In this document: positions 15,145 through 22,807 of the stretch, piece by piece
Position numbering within the stretch: the stretch's first letter is position 1
Layout: every line of letters begins with the position of its first letter
Assembly (NCBI GenBank): GCA_029557965.1
Contig: JAKQIM010000050.1
Span: forward strand, 1 to 50,384
Direction: 5' to 3'
Length of the DNA: 50,384 nucleotides
Origin: Chloroflexota bacterium
GTDB lineage: Bacteria > Chloroflexota > Anaerolineae > Anaerolineales > UBA4823
The notes under the pieces: model-generated
Database searches by the model: none
What the model was told of the DNA's origin: nothing
The model's input: the letters and a program-made list of their open reading frames with translations, nothing else
Program-made: the position numbers and the translations under genes

Positions 15145-16020
15145 ATGAACATTCGCATTCCAGAGACAATCAACGAACGGTACTCGGTCCGTTTTTACCA
15201 GGCCGAGCCAATTGCAGATGCAACCCAAGCGGCCCTGCTCACCAGCCTGGCTGGGCTACAGCGCGGCCCGCTTGGCTCTCACACCCGCTTCCTCCTGGCT
15301 GCCGCCAATGCCGAAGAGCGCGCCGCTTTGCGCGGCCTGGGCACTTATGGCTTCATCAGGAACCCGACCGGGTTCATCATCGGCGCCGTCGAAGTGAACC
15401 ACCACGCCCTGGAAGACTTCGGTTACATGATGGAAACAGCCGTCTTGCAAGCCACCGCCCTGGGGCTGGGCACCTGTTGGCTAGGGGGCTCTTTTACCCA
15501 GAGCAGTTTTGCCAGCAAGATTGGCAAGCAAGACCACGAGATCATCCCGGCTGTAGCCGCCGCCGGCTATGCCATGCCCCAGGTTCGAGAAAGAGACCTG
15601 CTGCGCCGCGCAGCGCGCTCAGAAACTCGCCTGCCCTGGGAAGACCTGTTCTTTGATGGTTCTTTTCGCCAACCGCTGACCATCCCGCGTGCCGTCCAGG
15701 CTGGCGATTACGCCCGCGCCCTTGAGATGGTGCGCCTGGCGCCCTCTGCCTCCAACAAGCAGCCCTGGCGCATCGTCAAAGATGGCAGCCGCTGGCATTT
15801 TTACTGCCAGCGCACCCCAGGTTATGGCGAAGGAAGCTGGTATTTCACCCTCCTGCGGCTGGCAGACCTGCAGCGCCTGGATGTCGGCATCGCCATGTGT
15901 CACTTTGCCCTCAGCCTGCAGCAGCTTGGCCTGCCGGGCAGTTGGAGCGTTTCTGACCCCGGCCTGGAGCCGGTCAATGCAAAAACATTGTATATCGCCA
16001 CCTGGAATGCTGAGGAATAA
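15145..16020 (+). CDS. Nitroreductase-family protein, TM1586 type
   Basis: A 291-residue flavin-dependent nitroreductase-fold protein. It contains two related halves, as in the TM1586-type family: INERYSVRFYQAEPI and the first FMN-binding half, then RLAPSASNKQPWRIV in the second. GLGTCWLGGSFTQSSF is the family's central stretch. It probably reduces quinones, nitro compounds or another electrophile using NAD(P)H; the substrate is not known. The ATG at 15145 opens the family-like N-terminus. The Old Yellow Enzyme gene starts two bases after this stop, so the two are co-transcribed. Confidence 0.82.
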   Translation: MNIRIPETINERYSVRFYQAEPIADATQAALLTSLAGLQRGPLGSHTRFLLAAANAEERAALRGLGTYGFIRNPTGFIIGAVEVNHHALEDFGYMMETAVLQATALGLGTCWLGGSFTQSSFASKIGKQDHEIIPAVAAAGYAMPQVRERDLLRRAARSETRLPWEDLFFDGSFRQPLTIPRAVQAGDYARALEMVRLAPSASNKQPWRIVKDGSRWHFYCQRTPGYGEGSWYFTLLRLADLQRLDVGIAMCHFALSLQQLGLPGSWSVSDPGLEPVNAKTLYIATWNAEE

Positions 16021-16022
16021 AC

Positions 16023-17093
16023 ATGCCCAACTTATTTGATCCCTTTACCCTGCGTGGAATCACCCTGCGCAACCGCATCGGCATGCCGCCCATGTGCCAG
16101 TACTCTGCCGTCGACGGTTTGGCCAACGATTGGCACCTGGCACACTACGGGGCGCGCGCCGTCGGCGGGATGGGCCTGATCATTATCGAAGCCACGGCAG
16201 TCGAGCCGCGCGGGCGCATCACGCCCAACGACCTTGGCCTGTGGGATGATGCCCAAATTGAGCCCCTGGCGCGCATCGTCCATTTCTTGAAAGCGCACGG
16301 CGCCGTCGCTGGCATCCAGATCGCACATGCGGGCCGCAAAGCCTGCACCTACCGCCCCTGGGATGCCCCCGCCAGCGGCCCCATTCCTCCCGCTGACCCG
16401 CATCACTGGCAGGTGGTTGGCGCCAGCCCCCTGCCCTTCAGCACCAGCTACCCCGTTCCGCACACCCTGCAAGTCGATGAAATATACGCCATCCAAGAGG
16501 CCTTTGCAGCTGCCGCCAGGCGCGCCCAGGCGGCTGGCTTTGAATGGTTAGAGCTCCACGCCGCGCATGGCTACCTGCTGCACAGCTTCTACTCGCCGCT
16601 GGCCAACCAACGCACAGATACCTACGGCGGCAGTTTTGACAACCGCACCCGTTTTGTGCTCGAAACAGCCGCAAAAGTGCGCCAGGCCTGGCCCCAGCAC
16701 CTACCGCTGACAGCGCGCCTTTCTTGCACCGATTGGGTGGAAGATGGGTGGACCTGCGATGATTCAGTCCTCCTGGCCCGTCAGCTCAAAGCGGCCGGGT
16801 TTGACCTGGTCGATTGTTCGTCTGGCGGCAACGGCCCCACCCCGCCTGCTGTCACCGGCCCCGGTTACCAGGTGCCCCTGGCCGAGGCGGTTCGCCATTC
16901 AGCCGGCATTGCCACGGCTGCCGTCGGGCTGATCACCGCCCCCGAGCAAGCTGACGAGGTCATCTTCAACGGCCGCGCCGACATCGTACTGGTTGGCCGC
17001 GCCGCGCTGCGTGACCCCCATTGGCCTCTCCACGCCGCGCAGGTATTGAAGAAAGACGGCCCGGTTCCAGGTCAGTACCGGCGCGCCTTCTAG
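16023..17093 (+). CDS. Old Yellow Enzyme family ene-reductase, YqjM type
   Basis: A 356-residue FMN TIM-barrel oxidoreductase that reduces activated C=C bonds with NAD(P)H. MPPMCQYSA carries the Cys25 and Tyr27 typical of the thermophilic-like YqjM class. QIAHAGRKA, HAAHGYLLHSFYSPLANQR (two active-site His) and IVLVGRAALRDP (phosphate-binding end) are all in place. The pairing with a nitroreductase suggests detoxification of electrophiles or quinones. The stop lies next to the end of the convergent WYL regulator gene, leaving no room for a terminator outside the coding sequence. Confidence 0.92.
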   Translation: MPNLFDPFTLRGITLRNRIGMPPMCQYSAVDGLANDWHLAHYGARAVGGMGLIIIEATAVEPRGRITPNDLGLWDDAQIEPLARIVHFLKAHGAVAGIQIAHAGRKACTYRPWDAPASGPIPPADPHHWQVVGASPLPFSTSYPVPHTLQVDEIYAIQEAFAAAARRAQAAGFEWLELHAAHGYLLHSFYSPLANQRTDTYGGSFDNRTRFVLETAAKVRQAWPQHLPLTARLSCTDWVEDGWTCDDSVLLARQLKAAGFDLVDCSSGGNGPTPPAVTGPGYQVPLAEAVRHSAGIATAAVGLITAPEQADEVIFNGRADIVLVGRAALRDPHWPLHAAQVLKKDGPVPGQYRRAF

Positions 17094-17094
17094 C

Positions 17095-18066
17095 TCAGGT
17101 CGATTTCCGGTACAGGCTGGCAGTTTGTTCAGCCACATCCGCCAGGCTGGCCCTCAGGGCATAGGGCTCGAGCACCTCAACCCCACTGCCAAAGGGCAGC
17201 AGGCGCTCTCTGGCTTCGTCAAGCCAACGAAAGTACAGGGTTAAGATGCAGCTGCCGTCTTCAGCTTCAGGGGCTGCCTCGGTCTGCTGACGCGCCCTGG
17301 CCCCAAACCGGCGCAGCACAGCCGGCAGGGATCGTTTTGCCACCCGCAACGTCACCGCATACCCTGAATAGCTCTCTTCTTCCTCTGCACACCAGCTCTC
17401 CCAAAAAGCCCCCAGGTCAAAATCGGGCGGGCGCTCAAATGTTTCAGCGCACAAGCGAACCTCCAACAGCTCATCCACCCGGCGCACGCGCACCCGCCCG
17501 GCGCGCGCAAATACCAGGTACCAGGCCCCAGATTTTGCCGCCAACCCATACGGATTAACCTCCCGCTCGATACGCACCTCAAACACCGGGATGTAAGTGA
17601 TCGCCAGCTTGCGATCTTCCCACACGGCTTGCTGGATGATTTGCAAACTGGGCAGCGGTTCTTCTGCCTGGCTCCACCCGGTCGAATCGATATAATACCG
17701 CTGGCGCACACGCACCTCATCTTGCCGGCGCGAAGCCGGCAGGGCTGCGGTCAGCTTGAGCATGGCGGCTTTCAAATCTTGGCTGAGGCCCAGCCTCGCC
17801 AGCGGTCCGGGCACATTAAGCATGAACAATGCCCGGGCTTCGCTCTCAGAAAGTCCGGTCAGGTTGGTGCGGTAGCTGTCTAAGAGCTGGTAACCCCCGG
17901 CAGGCCCGGCTTCTCCATAGACCGGCACACCCGCCGTGCTGAGCGCCACCATGTCGCGATAGATCGTCCGCTCGCAAACCTCCAGCTCACGCGCCAATTG
18001 GCTTGCGCTCATACGTCCCCGCGTCTGGAGTAGCATCAAAAGAGAAAGTAAGCGATCTGCGCGCAT
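17095..18066 (-). CDS. YafY-type HTH-WYL transcriptional regulator
   Basis: A 323-residue regulator with an N-terminal HTH_11/DeoR-like winged helix (MRADRLLSLLMLLQTRGRMS, then ARELEVCERTIYRDMVALS) and a WYL domain in the second half (NPYGLAAKSGAWYLVFARAG, then VRVRRVDELLEV), ending with the C-terminal extension. WYL regulators sense nucleic acid or other ligands. The gene is divergent from a GyrI-like gene, with a perfect palindrome between them, so it probably controls itself and that neighbour. The ATG at 18066 sits six bases after TAAAAT and has no ribosome site. Confidence 0.88.
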   Translation of the reverse strand: MRADRLLSLLMLLQTRGRMSASQLARELEVCERTIYRDMVALSTAGVPVYGEAGPAGGYQLLDSYRTNLTGLSESEARALFMLNVPGPLARLGLSQDLKAAMLKLTAALPASRRQDEVRVRQRYYIDSTGWSQAEEPLPSLQIIQQAVWEDRKLAITYIPVFEVRIEREVNPYGLAAKSGAWYLVFARAGRVRVRRVDELLEVRLCAETFERPPDFDLGAFWESWCAEEEESYSGYAVTLRVAKRSLPAVLRRFGARARQQTEAAPEAEDGSCILTLYFRWLDEARERLLPFGSGVEVLEPYALRASLADVAEQTASLYRKST

Positions 18067-18072
18067 GGGTTA

Positions 18073-18078
18073 ATTTTA
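18073..18078 (-). promoter_or_regulatory. -10 box of the WYL regulator, leaderless arrangement
   Basis: TAAAAT on the minus strand lies exactly six bases before the ATG at 18066. Confidence 0.5.
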
Positions 18079-18101
18079 CCCTGACATAAGATGTCAGGGT
18101 A
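18077..18101. promoter_or_regulatory. Palindromic operator between WYL regulator and GyrI-like gene
   Basis: TACCCTGACAT (18077-18087), AAG, then ATGTCAGGGTA (18091-18101): 11-base arms with no mismatch. The TGACA-N-TGTCA core resembles operators described for YafY/WYL regulators. It abuts the -10 box of the regulator gene and lies about 80 bases before the GyrI-like gene, well placed to control both. Confidence 0.75.
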
Positions 18102-18178
18102 GGGGTGATATGATGTGCTCGTCGACAGTAAGCGTACGCGTTCAAAAAAGACCGTTCAGAATATAAAAGGAGCACAAA

Positions 18179-18655
18179 ATGACCACTTCATTTGAGGTCA
18201 AAATCGTTCAACTGCAACCGATGTACGTCGCCTGCTTCCCCGCTTATGGGCCTGAGCCCGAGGACGAGGCCTGGCAAAAGCTGGAAGCCTGGGCAAGGCC
18301 GTTGGGCCTGCTGGACGACCCCGAAAAGCACCGTATCTTCGGTTTCGATACCGCCGGGCAGGTCCCCGGCAGCGACAGTCGCGGCTACGAATTCTGGATC
18401 GAGGTCGGGCCTGGCTTTGAGGCGGCGGGTGATGCAAAGATCAAGCTGTTCAGCGGTGGCAAGTATGTCGTCTACCGCATCCCCAAGGTTGGCAACCCCT
18501 GGGAGACCATCCCCTCCTCCTGGAAAGCGCTGGTCCTCTGGCAAGAAGACAGCCCCTACAAGATGGGCAAGGCGCAGTGCCTGGAACAGCCGATCGGATC
18601 GGCAAAGACGCCCATGACAGAACGCCCCATGGACCTGTTCCTGTCGATCGAATAA
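18179..18655 (+). CDS. GyrI-like small-molecule-binding protein
   Basis: A 158-residue protein of the GyrI-like/AraC effector-binding superfamily (SHS2 fold duplicated). The typical start VKIVQLQPMYVACFPAYGPEP and the middle segment YEFWIEVGPGFEAAGD are visible. It has no DNA-binding domain, so it may bind or hydrolyse a cytotoxic small molecule. GGAG lies seven bases before the ATG. The divergent WYL regulator and shared palindrome suggest induction by a drug-like compound or stress. Confidence 0.75.
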   Translation: MTTSFEVKIVQLQPMYVACFPAYGPEPEDEAWQKLEAWARPLGLLDDPEKHRIFGFDTAGQVPGSDSRGYEFWIEVGPGFEAAGDAKIKLFSGGKYVVYRIPKVGNPWETIPSSWKALVLWQEDSPYKMGKAQCLEQPIGSAKTPMTERPMDLFLSIE

Positions 18656-18680
18656 CACAGCCTGAGCATTAAAATGATAT

Positions 18681-18717
18681 TGGGGCTGCCCCGCAAAGCG
18701 TTTGCGGGGCAGCCCCA
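18681..18717. terminator. Strong bidirectional terminator
   Basis: A 17-base perfect GC-rich stem (18681-18697 with 18701-18717) with a GCG loop, between the stops of two convergent genes. A T run (GGTTTT) follows on the plus strand. Minus-strand use is less certain. Confidence 0.8.
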
Positions 18718-18753
18718 GGTTTTCACAACACATCCTACCCAGAGTGTTCTTTT

Positions 18754-19407
18754 CTAAAACAATGCCGCCAGGTCCAAATGGGCGAAATCTGGCACGGCGC
18801 TGATGACGTGCGCTTTGCCAGCCGTTTCATCAGCCGGAATCGTCGTCGTCAAGAAAACCGCATCCATCCCCGCCCGCCGGGCAGCTTCGATGCCGCTGAG
18901 AGCATCTTCAAATACCAGGCAGTCGCACGGCTCAGTTTGCAAGGACTTTGCCGCCCGCAGGAAAATTTCAGGGTCTGGCTTGCCGCGCGGCACTTCCTCG
19001 CCGTTCACCACCACCTGGAAATACTTTCTCAAATCCAGCTCGTCCAGGATAAAGTTCACGTTGTCAGGCGGTGCGGCAGAGGCAACCGCCATTGGCAGGG
19101 CTTTTTGACGGGCCAGCTCCAGCACCTCCAACAGGCCGGGCAGTGGCTCGCGGCAGCCGGCAAAACGTTGGCGGTACAGTGTTTCTTTACGCTCTCCCCA
19201 ATAAGCAATCTCCGCCTCGCTGAGCTGGCTTCCCAGCATCAGCCGCACGATCTCAGGCGTCCGCTTCCCCGTGGTCTGGCGGTTGAACTCGTCCTGATCG
19301 ATATGAACGCCCGCCTCTGCCAGGGTATCCTGCCAGGCCTGGTTATGGACAGGCATATTATGAACGATGGTGCCGTCCATATCGAAGATAAAAGCTTTAT
19401 AGCGCAT
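18754..19407 (-). CDS. HAD hydrolase, beta-phosphoglucomutase-like
   Basis: A 217-residue HAD enzyme. The nucleophile motif DMDGT is at residues 9-13, a helical cap follows, then VASAAPPDNV, GKPDPEIFL (lysine) and VFEDALSGIEAARRAGM (acidic metal site). This pattern is typical of beta-phosphoglucomutases and sugar-phosphate phosphatases. Proximity to GH3 glycosidases and a GH13 enzyme supports a role in sugar-phosphate handling, but mutase versus phosphatase cannot be decided. GGAG lies about ten bases before the ATG. Confidence 0.82.
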   Translation of the reverse strand: MRYKAFIFDMDGTIVHNMPVHNQAWQDTLAEAGVHIDQDEFNRQTTGKRTPEIVRLMLGSQLSEAEIAYWGERKETLYRQRFAGCREPLPGLLEVLELARQKALPMAVASAAPPDNVNFILDELDLRKYFQVVVNGEEVPRGKPDPEIFLRAAKSLQTEPCDCLVFEDALSGIEAARRAGMDAVFLTTTIPADETAGKAHVISAVPDFAHLDLAALF

Positions 19408-19521
19408 ACGAACTTACCCAATCTCCTTTTGAAGTAAAAAGAGAGTATATCACTTTAATCTGGGCGGAGGAGATTTCCGCCAAGTCAAGCAGGTTCCAGT
19501 ATAATCATAGCGGAGGAGCGC

Positions 19522-20583
19522 ATGCCCAAGCCTGTTATCTTTGCGGTTGGACCCGAATACCTGGAACGTGATGGGTTGAGCCAAACTGTCCAAAACTGGG
19601 AAGACGGTCAGCGCGCCCACACCCAGCGCGGTACCTTCGAGTGGTGGTATTTCGATGCCCATCTCGATGACCACAGCACCGCCGTCATCGTCTACGCCAC
19701 CAAGCCCATCATCAACCCGGCTGCTCCCCTCACCCCCAACCTGTCCCTGACCATCACCCGCCCCGATGGGGTCAAAACTGCCGAATTCTTACTCCCGCCC
19801 GCAGATCAATTTTCCGCCTCAAACGAACTGTGTGATGTAAAGATCGGCCCCAGTTGGGTAAAACAAACCGCTTCAGGAACCTGCTGGAACTTCAGCCTGC
19901 ATGCCGAAACCAAAAACCTTGCCGCAGACTTGAATTTTTCGGGCCTCGTTCCGCCGTGGAGGCCCGGGGCGGGAAAATGCTTCTTCGGCGACCTCCAGCA
20001 TTACTTTGCCTGGCTTCCATCGCTCCCCTACGGCAGCGTTGAAGGCACATTGACCTATGACGGGCAAACCCGCACCGTACGCGGCACCGGCTACCACGAC
20101 CACAACTGGGGCAATGTGGCCCTGCCCTCGGTGATGGACCATTGGTATTGGGGCAGGGCCCATGTAGGTGATTACACCTTGATCTTTGTCGAACAGATCG
20201 CCTTGAAAAAATATGGCTCGGCGCGGATGCCAGTTTTCTTGTTGGCTAAAGGAGACAAGGTGCTGGTGGACGATGCGCGTTACCTGAGCATGCAAGGGCG
20301 CGACTTTACCCAACACCCCGGCGGGCGCAAGTATCCGCGTGAAGTGGATTTCACCTGGGCGCACGCCCAAGAACAGGTCTGCTTAGAACTGAGAAAACCG
20401 AAACTGATTGAAGGCACCAGCCTGCTGTTGGCACTACCCCCCGCCACGCGCGCCCTGGCGCGGTTATTTGCCAACCCCTATTACTTCCGCTTCAACACCG
20501 AATTAGACTTAAAGATCAATCTAGGCCAACTGCAAGATGCCATCTGCGGCCCAGCCCTATATGAAATTATGATGTTGAGATAA
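19522..20583 (+). CDS. CrtC/AttH-like lipocalin-fold protein
   Basis: A 353-residue protein of the CrtC (hydroxyneurosporene synthase)/AttH superfamily. The family marks are FEWWYFDAHLDD near the N-terminus and GTGYHDHNWGN in the middle, with two lipocalin-like barrels. No signal peptide is present. True CrtC hydrates carotenoid ends, but many relatives act on other lipids. The carotenoid genes ten kilobases upstream are broken, so a carotenoid role is uncertain. The start has GGAGG with good spacing and a TATAAT box just before it (about 19500-19505). The GH3 genes follow 12 bases later. Confidence 0.72.
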   Translation: MPKPVIFAVGPEYLERDGLSQTVQNWEDGQRAHTQRGTFEWWYFDAHLDDHSTAVIVYATKPIINPAAPLTPNLSLTITRPDGVKTAEFLLPPADQFSASNELCDVKIGPSWVKQTASGTCWNFSLHAETKNLAADLNFSGLVPPWRPGAGKCFFGDLQHYFAWLPSLPYGSVEGTLTYDGQTRTVRGTGYHDHNWGNVALPSVMDHWYWGRAHVGDYTLIFVEQIALKKYGSARMPVFLLAKGDKVLVDDARYLSMQGRDFTQHPGGRKYPREVDFTWAHAQEQVCLELRKPKLIEGTSLLLALPPATRALARLFANPYYFRFNTELDLKINLGQLQDAICGPALYEIMMLR

Positions 20584-20595
20584 AAAGGAGATGTT

Positions 20596-22797
20596 ATGAA
20601 CGACAAAGAAGTCGAACGACAGGTTGAAACGATCCTTGGGAAATTGAGCCTCGAAGAGAAGATCGGGCAGCTCAACCAGGTTGGTGGAGCAGATTTTGCC
20701 CCAGGGCCTAAGGCCGAAGACCAGATCCGCAAAGGCGGGGCAGGCTCCGTCTTGTGGCTGAACGACACCCAACGCTTCAACGAACTGCAAAAGATTGCCG
20801 TAGAAGAAAGCCCCTCGGGCATTCCTTTGTTGTTTGCCCTGGATGTGATCCACGGTTACCGCACCATCTTCCCCGTTCCCTTGGCCATGGCCTCCTCATG
20901 GGATCCGGCGGTGCCCGAGAAGTCTCAGACCGTGGCAGCCAAAGAGGCCCGCGCTGCCGGTCTGCACTGGACCTTTGGCCCAATGATCGATATTGCCCGC
21001 GACGCCCGCTGGGGGCGCATTGTAGAAGGTGCCGGCGAAGACCCCTACCTGGGATCAGCCATGGCTGCCGCCCAGGTGCGCGGCTTCCAGGGCCGCGATC
21101 CTTCAGACCCTGAGCGTGTGCTGGCCTGCGCCAAGCACTTCGCCGGATACGGCGCATCCGAAGGCGGGCGCGATTACGACCCCGTCTACCTGCCTGAGAC
21201 CCAACTGCGCAATACCATCCTGCCCCCCTTTGAAGCCGCCCTCAAAGCAGGTGCGGCGACCTTCATGAGCGCCTATATGGACCTCAACGATGTCCCCGCC
21301 AGCGGCAACCGCTTCTTGCTGCGCCAGGTCTTGCGCCAGGAATGGGGTTTTGAAGGCTTTGTGGTCTCAGATGCCTTTGCAGTCGCCAACATGGTCATCC
21401 AGGGCCATGCCCGCAACCGGCGCGATGCCGCCCTGCGCGGCATCAAAGCCGGCGTCAACGTAGATATGTCAAGCTACACATATGTTGAGAATGTCGCCGG
21501 CCTGGTAGCCGACGGCCTCTTGACCGAGGCCGAAATCGATGAGCTGGTGCGGCCGATCCTGGCCATCAAGGTCAAGATGGGCCTGTTCGAGCACCCCTAC
21601 ACAGATGAAACCTTGCTGGCACAGGTTGTATCCCGGCCCGAACACCGCCAGGCCTCGCGTTGGGCTGCGCAGCGCTCGATGGTACTGCTCAGAAACGAAG
21701 GCGGCCTCTTGCCCCTCAAGAAAGACCTCAAGAAAGTGGCCGTGATCGGCCCATTGGCCGACTCGATGGAAGCCACCGAGGGCTCATGGATGGTGTTCGG
21801 CCACACGCCTGCCGCGGTGACCGTCCTGGCAGGCCTACGCGCCAAGCTGCCCGCTGCCCAGGTAACCTATGCCCACGGCCCCGAGATCCGGCGCGATATC
21901 CCCTCATGGTTTGAAACCTCAATGGCAGGCATGGAACGCAAACCGGCCCAATCCCCCGCAGATGCCGAAGCCGCCTTCCAGGCTGCCATCGAGACCGCTC
22001 GCGCCGCTGACCTGGTTGTGATGGTGCTGGGCGAGACCGCCGAAATGGCTGGCGAGGCCGCCTCACGCGCCTCCCTGGACCTGCCAGGCCGCCAGGAAGA
22101 GCTGCTCAAAGCCGTTGCCGCGCTCGGGAAGCCGGTTGTGCTGGTGCTCTTGAACGGCCGCCCCTTGAGCATCAATTGGGCCGCCGAGCATATCCCTGCC
22201 ATCCTCGAAGCCTGGGAACCCGGCACCGAGGGCGGCAGTGCTGTAGCCGATATCCTGTTTGGCGATGCCGTCCCCGGCGGCAAACTGCCGGTTTGCTTCC
22301 CGCACAAGGGCAGCCATGCCCCGCTCTATTACGCCCGCAATCTGACCCACTCACCCGAAGGCAGCCCAATGTACAACCCGCGCTACTGGGATGGCCTGCC
22401 TGAGCCGCTCTACCCCTTTGGCTATGGCCTGAGCTACACCACGTTTGAATTCTCGAACCTGAAGCTTTCATCGCCGCAGGTCAAGGTGGGCCACAGCCTC
22501 ACCGTCAGCGTGGATGTGACCAACACCGGCTCTCTGGCCGGCGATGAGGTAGCCCAGCTTTACATCCACCAGCAGTGGGGCAGCGATACACGCCCCATGC
22601 GCGAGCTGAAGGGCTTCGAACGTCTCACCCTCCAGCCCGGCGAGACAAAGACGGTGAACTTCAAGCTTGGCCCAGATGAGTTGCGCTACTGGAGCACCAA
22701 TGCCGGCCAGTGGATCCAAGAAGCGGCCGAGTTTGACATCTGGGTCGGCAGCGATTCGCAGGCCGCCCTGCACACCAATTTCGAAGTGGTTGCATAA
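20596..22797 (+). CDS. GH3 family beta-glycosidase (first of two)
   Basis: A 733-residue glycoside hydrolase of family 3. The N-terminal TIM barrel covers about 1-335, with the nucleophile Asp259 in GFVVSDAFAV. The alpha/beta sandwich follows (about 370-600, AVIGPLADSMEATEGSW), then a fibronectin III-like C-terminal domain (630-733, VDVTNTGSLAGDEVAQLYI). It probably releases glucose or xylose from beta-oligosaccharides. No signal peptide is seen, so action is cytoplasmic. AAGGAGAT precedes the ATG. It shares an operon with the next GH3 gene (10-base gap). Confidence 0.93.
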   Translation: MNDKEVERQVETILGKLSLEEKIGQLNQVGGADFAPGPKAEDQIRKGGAGSVLWLNDTQRFNELQKIAVEESPSGIPLLFALDVIHGYRTIFPVPLAMASSWDPAVPEKSQTVAAKEARAAGLHWTFGPMIDIARDARWGRIVEGAGEDPYLGSAMAAAQVRGFQGRDPSDPERVLACAKHFAGYGASEGGRDYDPVYLPETQLRNTILPPFEAALKAGAATFMSAYMDLNDVPASGNRFLLRQVLRQEWGFEGFVVSDAFAVANMVIQGHARNRRDAALRGIKAGVNVDMSSYTYVENVAGLVADGLLTEAEIDELVRPILAIKVKMGLFEHPYTDETLLAQVVSRPEHRQASRWAAQRSMVLLRNEGGLLPLKKDLKKVAVIGPLADSMEATEGSWMVFGHTPAAVTVLAGLRAKLPAAQVTYAHGPEIRRDIPSWFETSMAGMERKPAQSPADAEAAFQAAIETARAADLVVMVLGETAEMAGEAASRASLDLPGRQEELLKAVAALGKPVVLVLLNGRPLSINWAAEHIPAILEAWEPGTEGGSAVADILFGDAVPGGKLPVCFPHKGSHAPLYYARNLTHSPEGSPMYNPRYWDGLPEPLYPFGYGLSYTTFEFSNLKLSSPQVKVGHSLTVSVDVTNTGSLAGDEVAQLYIHQQWGSDTRPMRELKGFERLTLQPGETKTVNFKLGPDELRYWSTNAGQWIQEAAEFDIWVGSDSQAALHTNFEVVA

Positions 22798-22807
22798 AGG
22801 CCAGCCC

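Noticed and set aside
19522..20583. Considered as a functional carotenoid hydratase linked to the broken carotenoid locus
   Set aside because: CrtC-superfamily proteins have many roles, the two loci are 10 kb apart and the other carotenoid genes are truncated. A carotenoid role could not be supported.
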